A stretch of DNA of 46,333 nucleotides from an uncultured Eubacteriales bacterium (lineage in GTDB: Bacteria; Bacillota; Clostridia; Oscillospirales; Oscillospiraceae), in assembly GCA_900546295.1 (NCBI GenBank), contig URCK01000007.1, positions 1-46,333 of the forward strand, given 5' to 3'. Positions 1 to 8,074 of the stretch are shown here, in pieces. Each line of letters starts with the position of its first letter. Positions within the stretch are counted from its first letter, which is position 1. The position numbers and the translations under genes are program-made. The notes under the pieces are model-generated. The model saw nothing but the letters and a program-made list of their open reading frames with translations. It made no database searches and was not told the origin of the DNA.

Positions 1-96
1 ACAGCCGAAGCTATACCGTTCTCTCTTTCCTCACGATGTTTTCTTATCGGGAGCAACCTTCAGCAGCGCTCTTTTTGCTTCCAATAGGGAAGAGGA

Positions 97-117
97 AGCC
101 GGGGCATCGCCCCGGCT
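97..117 (-). terminator. terminator hairpin downstream of ygfK
   Basis: A perfect 9-bp stem (AGCCGGGGC / GCCCCGGCT) with a 3-nt loop lies 19 nt past the ygfK stop. The flank is T-rich on the plus strand (TCATTTTCATTTT) and pyrimidine-rich but poor in T on the minus strand, so the hairpin may also end a plus-strand transcript entering from the left. I see no gene in bases 1-135. Confidence 0.6.
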
Positions 118-135
118 CCCTCATTTTCATTTTGC

Positions 136-3087
136 TTACAGGTAGAGATAACTGTACTTATCGCGCACGGTGAGGATGAGCGCCTCCAGCTCGACAGGGA
201 GATCATTGTCGCAGGATGCCAGGTCATATTCCTTTACACCGTCCTCGTAGCGCAGGCGGATCATGTCGTCCTCCTCAAAGAGCACGCCGTAATTCTCACT
301 CTCGTCCATGTCTTCTTTCGTCTGGAAGAGGGTGAATTTGTCGTGGCAGGGCTCGCTGGCATAGGGACAGAACTGCGTGCAGTTGCCGCACTCGTTGCAC
401 ATCTTGTCGACGTGGACGATCTCGTGCGAGCCGTCGGCCATCTTGATGACGACGTTCGCGCGGTTGGGGCAGGAATCGACGCAGTTTTCGCATACGGTGG
501 AGCATTGCAGGCAGCGCTCGCCGTCGCAGACGAATTTGCTCGCCATGGCGAGGATGCCCTTTTTGCTCTGCGCGTCGAACTCGGTCACGTCGGCCTCGGC
601 GGGAATGTCGTAAACGTGTGGGTGACCGATGACGATCTCGGCAAAGCGCGCAGCGTCGGCAATGCCCTCGACCACGGTGGCGGGGCCGCGGTGCGCGTCG
701 CCCGCGCAGTACACGCCGGGGATGTTCGTCTCGAACGCGGGACCCTTGCGCTCCATCTCAATGCCGTTTGCGGCCATCAGCTCAGCGTCGACCTGCTCGC
801 CGACGGCGGAGATGACCATGTCGCAGGGGATGGTGAACTGCTCGCCGGACCTCACGGGGCTGCGGCGGCCACTTTCGTCCGGCTCGCCGAGGATCATCTT
901 ATCGCACAAGAGCTTACCGCGGCTCTGCTTGACGGGCGCGGCCAGCTCAACGAACTCCACGCCGTCCGCGATGGCGAGCTGTAATTCGTGTTCGTCGGCA
1001 GGCATGAACTTCTTCGTGCGGCGGTAGAGGATGGTCGCGTGCGCGCCCATTCGCTTTGCAACGCGCGCGGCGTCCATCGCGGTGTTGCCCGCGCCGACGA
1101 CAACGACATTGCCGTGCAGGCAGGGCTTGACCTGCTTTTTCATCTTCTTCATCCACTCGATCACGCCCTGCACATTGCCCTCAATGTCGAGCTTGCCGGG
1201 CTTCCATGCGCCGGTGGCCATTAAGATGTGCGTGTAGCCCATCTTCTTGAGCTCACCGACGGAGGGGGCGGGCTTGCCAAGCTTCACTTCAACGCCGTAG
1301 CGCTCCATGAGCGCAATGTCCTTGTCGATGGCCTCGTCGCTGATGCGGAAGGCGGGGATGACATAGCGCGGCACGCCGCCGAGCTTGCGCTCGCGCTCAA
1401 AGATCGTGGTGGGCACACCCTCGCGGCCGAGGAAGTACGCCGCGGCGATACCGGTCGGGCCGCCGCCGACGATGGCGACCTTCTTGTCCTCGACCGGCTC
1501 GGGCATACGGAGCGACGCCATAAGCGCGCTGTAGCCCTTTTCCGCGGCAAGAAGCTTCGTCTCGCGGATGTGGACGGATTCCTCGTAGAAGTTGCGCGAG
1601 CACTTGCCCTGGCAGCGGTGCGCGCAGATGGTGCCGGTGATAAACGGCAGGGCGTTTTTCTCGGTGATGAGGCGGAGCGCTGGGCCGTAGAGTCCCTTGC
1701 GGCAGAGCTCAAGATATTCGGGAATGTCCTGCTCGATGGGGCAGCCGCCCTTGCAGGGCGCGGTAAAGCAGTCAAGCAGCGGCACCTGTTCATCTTTTTT
1801 GCGCGAGGGGAGCGGCTTGATGGCCTTGAGGTGGTGGAAGTCGTGCAGCGCGGAGGCGGCAAGGTCGGAGATCGCGGCGGGGTCGTTGCCGGCAAATGCG
1901 CGGTAGGGCATATCCTCGACCTTTTCGACCATCTGGTGCAGGCGGTTGTAGCCGCCGGGCTTCAAGATGGTGGTGGCGACGGTGATGGGCCAGATGCCCG
2001 CGGCAAAGAGCTTGTCGCAGTTGAAGTAATCCGCGCCGCCTGCGAACGAAATGCGCATCTTGCCGCCGAACTGACGGGAGATGCGATTGCACATCTCGAT
2101 CGTCAGCGGGAAGAGGCTGCGGCCGGACATATACATTTCCTCATTGGGAAGCTCCCCGCGTGTCGTGTCGACAGGGAAGGTGTTGGAGAGCTTGAGACCG
2201 AACTCGAGACCCTGCTTGTCCGCGAGCTTTTGCAGCCGCTCGAACATCGGCACGGCGTCCTCCCACTGGAGGTCTTCGTTGAAGTGATGCTCGTCGAAAA
2301 CGATGTAGTCATAGCCCATGGAATCGAGGATGCTGCGCGCGGTCACGTAGCCGAGGATGGTCGGGTTGCACTTGACAAAGGTGTGCAGGTGCTTTTCCTT
2401 GAGAAGATAGCTTGCGATGCGCTCGATCTCCTGCGGCGGGCAGCCGTGGAGCGTGGAGAGCGTAACGGATCGGGAAACGTTGGGGGAGATCGAGGCGATG
2501 AAGTCCTTTTCCTCGGGGAAGAGCTCGGTCAGGACTTTTTTGCATTCCTTGAACTGCGCGGTCTTGCCTGCGTCCATCATGTTGTTGATGTAGGTGTTGA
2601 CCTTGCGGCCCTTGATGCCGTCCAAGTCATAGCCGACGGACATATTGAACACGAACCCGTCGGGATCGCCGAAGCCGTAGACCTTGCTCATGACCTTGAG
2701 CGCGCACCAGGCCTTGATGTACTCGTCCTGCGCCTGCTGTACGGTCAGCTCGGTCGACCACTCCTGATTGTAGCCCTCGTCAGCGGCGAGGATGCAGGGG
2801 CGGGGGACGCAGGCGGCAAGCTCCGCGCCGTCCATTTTCTGCACGGTCTTGACCTCAAAAAAGCGCGCACCGGCGGCGTAGGCCGCGATGATATTCTGCG
2901 CAAGCTGGCTGTTGGGGCCGGCGGCGGGGCCAAAGGGCGTTTCGATGCGCTCGCCGAAGATGGGCAGGCTCTTGCCGCTCGCGTGATAGTGCTTATGTAC
3001 GCCGAACACATCGCCGCACTGCGCGTATTCGCTCGTCACCCAGTTCATCAAAGAGTCGAACGGGATGGGATACATTTTCTCAGACAT
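136..3087 (-). CDS. ygfK: YgfK-like putative selenate reductase / flavin-Fe-S oxidoreductase
   Basis: A 983-aa multidomain oxidoreductase of the YgfK family, named in databases as putative selenate reductase subunit. Residues 1-430 resemble a dihydroorotate-dehydrogenase-like barrel. Next comes a GltD-type region with a Cys cluster (CKGGCP...C...CAHRCQGKC) and an FAD/NAD(P)-binding glycine motif (GGGPTGIAAA), followed by a second nucleotide-binding fold (VVVGAGNTAMDAA). The C-terminal end carries two ferredoxin-like clusters (CLQCSTVCENCVDSC and CNECGNCTQFCPYASEPC). The family occurs with selenium-dependent molybdenum hydroxylases and probably passes electrons between such an enzyme and NAD(P)H; the physiological substrate is not established. 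It is the second gene after ssnA, with a 24-nt gap and an AGAAAGGAGC ribosome-binding site. Length is normal for the family (about 1000 aa), and no residue looks missing. Confidence 0.93.
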   Translation of the reverse strand: MSEKMYPIPFDSLMNWVTSEYAQCGDVFGVHKHYHASGKSLPIFGERIETPFGPAAGPNSQLAQNIIAAYAAGARFFEVKTVQKMDGAELAACVPRPCILAADEGYNQEWSTELTVQQAQDEYIKAWCALKVMSKVYGFGDPDGFVFNMSVGYDLDGIKGRKVNTYINNMMDAGKTAQFKECKKVLTELFPEEKDFIASISPNVSRSVTLSTLHGCPPQEIERIASYLLKEKHLHTFVKCNPTILGYVTARSILDSMGYDYIVFDEHHFNEDLQWEDAVPMFERLQKLADKQGLEFGLKLSNTFPVDTTRGELPNEEMYMSGRSLFPLTIEMCNRISRQFGGKMRISFAGGADYFNCDKLFAAGIWPITVATTILKPGGYNRLHQMVEKVEDMPYRAFAGNDPAAISDLAASALHDFHHLKAIKPLPSRKKDEQVPLLDCFTAPCKGGCPIEQDIPEYLELCRKGLYGPALRLITEKNALPFITGTICAHRCQGKCSRNFYEESVHIRETKLLAAEKGYSALMASLRMPEPVEDKKVAIVGGGPTGIAAAYFLGREGVPTTIFERERKLGGVPRYVIPAFRISDEAIDKDIALMERYGVEVKLGKPAPSVGELKKMGYTHILMATGAWKPGKLDIEGNVQGVIEWMKKMKKQVKPCLHGNVVVVGAGNTAMDAARVAKRMGAHATILYRRTKKFMPADEHELQLAIADGVEFVELAAPVKQSRGKLLCDKMILGEPDESGRRSPVRSGEQFTIPCDMVISAVGEQVDAELMAANGIEMERKGPAFETNIPGVYCAGDAHRGPATVVEGIADAARFAEIVIGHPHVYDIPAEADVTEFDAQSKKGILAMASKFVCDGERCLQCSTVCENCVDSCPNRANVVIKMADGSHEIVHVDKMCNECGNCTQFCPYASEPCHDKFTLFQTKEDMDESENYGVLFEEDDMIRLRYEDGVKEYDLASCDNDLPVELEALILTVRDKYSYLYL

Positions 3088-3111
3088 GGGGATGCTCCTT
3101 TCTGTGTGCGA

Positions 3112-4455
3112 TCAATATTCCTCGCCGTTGAGGGAGGTCCAGAGCTTCTTCGCGGCTTCGAGGATGTGGGCGTTTTCGGCTTCCTCGTCGATGCCGACAA
3201 GCTCGCGGTCGAGCATGAGCACCTTTCCGGCGGCGATGGTGGTTTGGCACTGGCGGCCCGTCATGCCGAAGATCATGTGCCCGTCGATGTTCGCGTCGGA
3301 AAACGGGGTAAAGGGCTTATAGTCCATCACGATGATGTCCGCCGCCGCGCCGCTCTTCAGCACGCCGAGCGTGTCGGGGAAGTATTTCTCGCCGATCTTT
3401 GCGTTGTTCTTGAAGAGCATGTCCGTCACCTCGCACCAGCCGACGTTCGGCAGGCAGTTCTGGCTGCGCTGGGAGCAGAGGGCGACCTTGAGGGACTCGA
3501 GCATATCGTTCGTGTAAGCGTCGGTGCCCATGCCGAGGAGGATGCCGCGCTTGTGGAGTTGGAGCACGGGGCAGATGCCGATGGCGTTGCCCATGTTGGA
3601 TTCCGGATTGTTCACGACCATCGTGCCGGTCTCTTTGATGATCTCCATTTCGGCGGTGTTGACGTGGATGCAGTGGCCGAGGATGGTCTTGGGACCGAGA
3701 ATGCCGTGATCCTGCAAGCGCTGCACGGGACGGCGGCCATAGTTCTGGAGGGAGTCGTACACGTCGTTCATGCCCTCGGAAACGTGGATGTGATAACCCG
3801 TGCGGCCGTTGTTGGCCTCGACCATGCGCTCAAAGGTCTTATCCGAAATGGTGAAGAGCGCGTGGCCGCCGAACATTGCCGCGAGCATCGGGTCCTTATT
3901 CTTTTCGCATTCGGTGATAAAATCGGCGTTCTCCTGAATGGCCTGTAAGCACTTCTCCTCGCCGTCGCGGTCGGAGACCTCGTAGCAGAGGCAGGAGCGA
4001 AGGCCCAGGCGCTTGCTCTCTTCCGCGATGGTGTGCAGCGAGCCGGAGATCTCACCGTAGGAGGCGTGATGGTCGAAAATGGTCGTCACGCCCTGCTTGA
4101 TGGAGTCGATGTAAAGCGCGGCGGCAGAGGCGCGCGTGCCGTCCATCATCAGGTGGCGGTCGATGGCCCACCATGTGCCGTCAAGGACTTCGTAGAAGTT
4201 CGTCGGATTGTTGCCCTTGATGGAAAGGCCGCGGGCGAGGGCGGAGTAGATATGCGTGTGCGCGTTGATGAGCGCGGGCATGATGACGCCGCCCTTGGCG
4301 TCGATGATCTCGGCGCCGGGATACTTTGCGCGAAGCGCCGCCTCTTCGCCGACTTCGGCGATCTTCGTGCCCTCAAAGGCGACCGCGCCGTGCTCATAAT
4401 AGCCCTGCGCGCTCTCGTCGCGGGTGATGAGCCGGCCGTTGGTGATAAGTTTCAT
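3112..4455 (-). CDS. ssnA: SsnA-type amidohydrolase
   Basis: A 447-aa metal-dependent amidohydrolase matching the SsnA family (putative aminohydrolase of the selenium-dependent hydroxylase gene set). The metal-binding HxH is at residues 66-68 (NAHTHIYS); further metal or substrate ligands appear as HIHVSEG, GHCIHV and GTDAYTND, the usual order for cytosine-deaminase/Trz-like enzymes. It probably deaminates or opens a heterocycle made during purine breakdown; this is inferred from gene association and the exact substrate is unknown. The start has a good Shine-Dalgarno (AAGGAGGAGC) ending 7 nt upstream. The gene leads a two-gene unit with ygfK. The roughly 500 nt upstream hold an AT-rich stretch (4600-4640) that could carry the promoter and a copy of the inverted repeat also seen at the two hydroxylase promoters. 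Confidence 0.92.
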   Translation of the reverse strand: MKLITNGRLITRDESAQGYYEHGAVAFEGTKIAEVGEEAALRAKYPGAEIIDAKGGVIMPALINAHTHIYSALARGLSIKGNNPTNFYEVLDGTWWAIDRHLMMDGTRASAAALYIDSIKQGVTTIFDHHASYGEISGSLHTIAEESKRLGLRSCLCYEVSDRDGEEKCLQAIQENADFITECEKNKDPMLAAMFGGHALFTISDKTFERMVEANNGRTGYHIHVSEGMNDVYDSLQNYGRRPVQRLQDHGILGPKTILGHCIHVNTAEMEIIKETGTMVVNNPESNMGNAIGICPVLQLHKRGILLGMGTDAYTNDMLESLKVALCSQRSQNCLPNVGWCEVTDMLFKNNAKIGEKYFPDTLGVLKSGAAADIIVMDYKPFTPFSDANIDGHMIFGMTGRQCQTTIAAGKVLMLDRELVGIDEEAENAHILEAAKKLWTSLNGEEY

Positions 4456-4555
4456 ATGCTTGCTCCTCCTTTTATCTTCTTGCCTTTTCCCTGCTGCGGG
4501 GGAAAGAAAAAAGCGCTCCTCACACAGACCCCGCCGCTGCCCAAAAGGGAAGCGA

Positions 4556-4572
4556 CTGTACAGCCCGTGCGC
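4556..4572. promoter_or_regulatory. possible third copy of the hydroxylase-promoter inverted repeat
   Basis: CTGTAC-N5-GTGCGC, about 100 nt upstream of ssnA. The left half and the GTGC of the right half match the xdhA site (CTGTAC-N5-GTGCAA). The arm is imperfect and the site would lie in the leader rather than over a clear -10 box, so this is the weakest of the three copies. Confidence 0.3.
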
Positions 4573-4650
4573 GAAGCACTACGTTGCAGCTACCAAACAA
4601 TAATTGAGTTACTATAAATATTTTACAGGAAACGGGAACAAAATGCACGT

Positions 4651-4943
4651 TTTTTCCGTCTCAGTTGATGTAGAAAATAAAATGAGAAATTTGTGCAATT
4701 CGCGGAAAATATAAAATTGCCCCGCAGCGGCCGTGTAAGCCCCGTCAAAACCTGCACCATTCTGGACAGGTGGGTCGTCTCTGTCCGGCTTTATTGCTTC
4801 CAACGTCCAGCCGCAGAAGGCAGCCGGGAGGCCTGCAAACCACCGGAGCGTACCGACGTCCCTTATGACGAAATGTGGGTTTAAAAAGAACTTATCACGC
4901 ACCCCGCAGGGCAAATTCAGTTTACCGCGATGAGACGGAAAAA
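4651..4943. repeat. 13-bp inverted repeat flanking the 6S-like RNA
   Basis: TTTTTCCGTCTCA at 4651-4663 is the exact reverse complement of TGAGACGGAAAAA at 4931-4943. The arms bracket the candidate 6S RNA and could extend its terminal helix, or be ends of a small non-coding element. No transposase or target duplication is visible. Confidence 0.6.
4708..4925 (-). ncRNA. ssrS: probable 6S RNA (SsrS)
   Basis: In the gap between ssnA and the DUF1292 gene, the minus strand folds into a long rod. The outer helix pairs 4906-4917 (AATTTGCCCTGC on the minus strand) with 4714-4725 (GCGGGGCAATTT); one pair is T-G on the minus strand but C-A on the plus strand, which favours a minus-strand transcript. 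Inside follow GGTGCGTGATAAGTTC and a run ending AACCCACA, as I recall for clostridial 6S RNAs, and an 8-bp hairpin (CTGGACAG/CTGTCCGG) at 4762-4788. The size, about 210 nt, fits 6S RNA, which binds the housekeeping RNA polymerase holoenzyme in stationary phase. The ends are approximate. Identification is by pattern only; no covariance search was possible. A 113-codon open frame across it resembles nothing known. Confidence 0.6.
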
Positions 4944-4965
4944 TCCGTCGCAAGAGAGAAGAAAC

Positions 4966-5256
4966 TTATTCCTCGTCGGAAAGGATCTGCTCCATGAAGA
5001 GGTCGTAGACCTTTTCAATCTCTTCCTCATCGTCGACGGTGACGAGGAATTCCTCGCCGTTTTCCATCTGGCTCTTGAGGATAACAAGACCGTATTCCTC
5101 TTCGTTTTCCTCTTCCTCGCTATCTTCTTCCATCACCGGGAAGAAAGCCATATAAGTCGTGCCGTTAAATTCCAGCGCATCGACATATTCAAGCTCTACA
5201 TCGTTGCCCTCATCGTCTGTCAGCGTGACAAAATTGGGGCCGAACTCCTCACTCAT
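4966..5256 (-). CDS. DUF1292 domain protein
   Basis: A 96-aa very acidic protein of the DUF1292 (YrzB-like) family, of unknown function and common in Bacillota. The body has the family pattern: TLTDDEGNDVELEYVDALEFNG, then YMAFFPV, an acidic loop rich in Glu, YGLVILK, and a closing DDEEEIEKVYDLF. I chose the ATG at 5256 because AGGAGGTGTCCCCC precedes it; an upstream in-frame ATG at 5307 lacks such a site. In related genomes DUF1292 genes often sit near alaS/ruvX, which are not present here. Immediately downstream is the candidate 6S RNA. The gene is divergent from the penicillin-binding protein gene, and the 177-bp gap holds AT-rich promoter-like sequence (TATAGTATAGC on the minus strand). 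Confidence 0.85.
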   Translation of the reverse strand: MSEEFGPNFVTLTDDEGNDVELEYVDALEFNGTTYMAFFPVMEEDSEEEENEEEYGLVILKSQMENGEEFLVTVDDEEEIEKVYDLFMEQILSDEE

Positions 5257-5433
5257 GGGGGACACCTCCTGGTAGTTTGTGAGCGCATTATACCGCACTT
5301 CCTGCAAAAAATCAAGACAAGATGCGCACCTCTTGACAGGCGTGCTATACTATATTCTGTATTCTTATTGAAACCTGCAACCAACGTTATGCGCACAGCG
5401 CGCATATTCTCTAAGCAAAGGAGGAGGCGCTTT

Positions 5434-8025
5434 ATGGAAGAAAACCGCGCAGAAAACCAGACGCCCCGAAGACAGTACACGCAGGCGAAAACGCATCAGG
5501 CGCACAAGAAGAAAAAAGGCGGCACGGCGAAAACGGTCATCGGCACCATTCTCGCCATCGGCCTTACCACCTGCCTGATGTTTTTCGCAATCTTCATGAT
5601 CTATGTCCACACCTCGCTCGACCTTGATGTGGACATCTCGGCCTACACGCTCAAGCAGAGCTCGACGGTCTACTATCAGGACAAGACAAGCGGGGAGTGG
5701 GTAGAGCTGACGAAGCTGCACGGCGTGGAAAACCGCACGCTCGTGAGCATCGACGATATTCCCAAGCACGTGCAGGATGCGCTCATCTCCATTGAGGACG
5801 AGCGCTTTGAGAGCCACCACGGCGTGGACTGGAAGAGCACGGCGAAGGCCATTCTCGGCAAGCTCACCGGCACCTCGACGCGCGGCGGCTCGACGATCTC
5901 CCAGCAGGTCGTGAAGAACATGACCGGCGACAACGAGGTGACCATCAAGCGCAAGGTGAGGGAGATCTTCCGTGCGCTGCGCCTCGAGAAGAACTACTCG
6001 AAGGACGAAATTCTCGAGACGTACCTGAACCTCGTCTACTTCGGCAACGGCTGCAACGGTATTGAGGCCGCGGCGGAGGGCTACTTCGGCAAGACCGTTG
6101 GTGAGCTGAGCATCGCGGAGGCTGCGTCCATCGTCGGCATCACGCAGTTCCCCTATAAATATGATCCGTCGCGCGGCGACTGGTACCGAGAGCAGAATAA
6201 GGATCGCCAGCTCACGGTGCTCTACAAGATGCACGAGCTCGGCAAGATCAGCGACGAAGAGTATGAGCAGGCAAAGGTCGAGCCGCTCGTCTTCACATGG
6301 GACCCCGACTTTGTTCCCTCCGCCGGTATGGCGAGCCGGGCGGACACCGCGTCGAGCACGACATATGACTCCTACTTTGTCGAGCGTATGTTCAACGACA
6401 TCGTTGCCGATATGCACGAGCAGCTTGGCTACAACGAAGAAACGGCAAAGGATATGCTCTACACCGGCGGCTACTCCATCTATTGTACGGTCGACCCCGA
6501 GGTGCAGTCCATCGTGGAGAGCGTCTATGCCGACCGCGGCAACTTAAACTACACCTCCTCCAAGGGCCAGCAGCTCCAGTCCGGCGCAACGATCATCGAC
6601 AATACGACGGGCGACATCGTCGCCGTTGCGGGCCGCGTGGGCGAGCGCGAGGGCCGGTTCCTGCTCGACTATTCGACCGTTGTGCGTCAGTGCGGTTCTG
6701 CCATCAAGCCTTTGAGCGTTTATGCGCCCGCGCTGGACGCCGGCGTCATCACGCCCGCGAGCGTCATCGACGACTATCCCGTTGAAATGCTCGGCGGCAG
6801 CATCTGGCCGGTGAACGCCTACTCGGGCTATCGCGGCATTATGACGCTGCAAGACGCCATCCGCAATTCGTCCAACCCTACAGCAGTGCGCACGGCCATC
6901 AAGCTGACGCTGCCCGCGTCGTATGCGTTTATGACCGAAAACTTAAGCTTCACGACGCTGACGAACGACGATATGACCGCGGCGGGCGCGCTCGCGCTCG
7001 GCGGCCTTTCCAAGGGCGTTACCACGCGCGAGATGGCGGCGGCTTACGCCTCCTTCGCCCGCGGCGGTATCTACACAACGCCCCGCACCTACACCGAGGT
7101 GCGCGACCACAACGGCAATGTCATTCTGGAGAACAAGAGCGAATCTCACGTTGCGATGCAGGAAAGCACCGCCTACGCGATGAACGAGCTTCTCAAAAAC
7201 GTTGTGCGCAACGGTACCGGTACGGGCGCGAACTTCTCGAACATGACCATCGCCGGTAAGACCGGTTCGACCAACAGCAACAACGACCGTTACTTTGTCG
7301 GCTATACGCCGTATTACACGGCGGCCGTCTGGGTCGGCTACGATACGCCGACGCGCATCGTGGCAAGCGGCAACCCCGCCGCCACGCTCTGGAAGACCTT
7401 TATGAGCAAGGTCCACGCAAACCTTCCCAACAAGGACTTCGACGTGGGCAGCGGCGATATGGTCAGCGTGACGGTCTGCACGCAGACGGGGCTTCTTGCC
7501 TCTGCCGGCTGCCCGTCGCAGACGGTGAAGGTCGCAAAGGATCATGCGCCCGCGCTCTCTTGCGACGCGCACATTTCCGTGACGATCTGCGCCGACTCCG
7601 GTATGCTCGCCTCGGACTACTGCCCGAACGTGGAGACGGCTTATGTGCTCGATCTGAGCCAGCCGAACGTCAGCGCGGGCTGGGGCTACAAGCGTGACCT
7701 GCTCACAACGCCTCTGAGTGCGGCGATGCAGGCGACGTATCAGGCGCAGCTTGCAGAGGGTCTCATCACGTCGATCCCTGCAGGCGAGCCGGTGCGCACG
7801 AACAGCGGCACGGTGCAGCTCTACAGTGACCTCATGTACAGCGGCATGTGCACGACGCACATCACGCCGCTTGAACCCACGACTGACCCGAATGCGCCGG
7901 ATAACAGCAGCGAGAGCGGCGACAGCGGTGAAACAGGTGACAACGGCAGCACCGGCGGCGCCGTCGGCGAAAATGGAGATTTCCTCAACTGGCTGCTCGG
8001 CAACGGCGGTACAGGAAGACGATAA
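5434..8025 (+). CDS. class A penicillin-binding protein (PBP1A-like)
   Basis: An 863-aa bifunctional peptidoglycan synthase. A Lys-rich cytoplasmic tail is followed by one transmembrane anchor (about residues 30-55). The glycosyltransferase family 51 domain has the catalytic EDERF (Glu121-Glu123), RGGSTISQQ and the ETYLNLVYFG motif. The transpeptidase domain has SAIK (Ser422), SSN (in NSSNPT) and KTGST (Lys609). The protein ends in a Cys-paired extension (CPSQTVK, CPNVETA) and a low-complexity Asp/Ser/Gly tail, common in clostridial PBP1 proteins. It polymerises and cross-links glycan outside the membrane. The start at 5434 is set by AAAGGAGGAGGCG; the frame stays open upstream to 4930 but with no recognisable protein. 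A TTGACA box at about 5335 lies upstream, without a well-spaced -10 box. Confidence 0.95.
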   Translation: MEENRAENQTPRRQYTQAKTHQAHKKKKGGTAKTVIGTILAIGLTTCLMFFAIFMIYVHTSLDLDVDISAYTLKQSSTVYYQDKTSGEWVELTKLHGVENRTLVSIDDIPKHVQDALISIEDERFESHHGVDWKSTAKAILGKLTGTSTRGGSTISQQVVKNMTGDNEVTIKRKVREIFRALRLEKNYSKDEILETYLNLVYFGNGCNGIEAAAEGYFGKTVGELSIAEAASIVGITQFPYKYDPSRGDWYREQNKDRQLTVLYKMHELGKISDEEYEQAKVEPLVFTWDPDFVPSAGMASRADTASSTTYDSYFVERMFNDIVADMHEQLGYNEETAKDMLYTGGYSIYCTVDPEVQSIVESVYADRGNLNYTSSKGQQLQSGATIIDNTTGDIVAVAGRVGEREGRFLLDYSTVVRQCGSAIKPLSVYAPALDAGVITPASVIDDYPVEMLGGSIWPVNAYSGYRGIMTLQDAIRNSSNPTAVRTAIKLTLPASYAFMTENLSFTTLTNDDMTAAGALALGGLSKGVTTREMAAAYASFARGGIYTTPRTYTEVRDHNGNVILENKSESHVAMQESTAYAMNELLKNVVRNGTGTGANFSNMTIAGKTGSTNSNNDRYFVGYTPYYTAAVWVGYDTPTRIVASGNPAATLWKTFMSKVHANLPNKDFDVGSGDMVSVTVCTQTGLLASAGCPSQTVKVAKDHAPALSCDAHISVTICADSGMLASDYCPNVETAYVLDLSQPNVSAGWGYKRDLLTTPLSAAMQATYQAQLAEGLITSIPAGEPVRTNSGTVQLYSDLMYSGMCTTHITPLEPTTDPNAPDNSSESGDSGETGDNGSTGGAVGENGDFLNWLLGNGGTGRR

Positions 8026-8028
8026 GAA

Positions 8029-8058
8029 AAGGAAGGGCGGCGAAAGCCGTCCTTCCTT
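8029..8058. terminator. bidirectional terminator
   Basis: A 13-bp stem (AAGGAAGGGCGGC / GCCGTCCTTCCTT, one G-T pair) with a GAAA tetraloop lies between the convergent PBP gene and ytvI-like gene, with T-runs on both sides. Confidence 0.85.
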
Positions 8059-8074
8059 TATACTGCAATGACTG

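Noticed and set aside
152..168. CTGTAC-N5-GCGCAC, resembling the hydroxylase-promoter dyad
   Set aside because: It lies inside the ygfK coding sequence, has a poor right arm and no promoter nearby; probably chance. It is a reminder that the 4556 copy could also be chance.
1228..3948. 906-codon plus-strand open frame opposite ygfK and ssnA
   Set aside because: It is a shadow of the GC-rich minus-strand genes: Arg/Ala/Asp/Val/Leu-rich with no family resemblance, and both opposite genes are clearly real.
4760..4860. Possible SRP RNA (GGAAGG-like core CAGAAGGCAGCC on the plus strand)
   Set aside because: The conserved SRP tetraloop helix is not formed, and the minus-strand fold with AACCCACA fits 6S RNA better.
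4612..4953. 113-codon minus-strand open frame between ssnA and the DUF1292 gene
   Set aside because: Composition unlike the neighbours, no ribosome-binding site, and it coincides with the structured RNA candidate.
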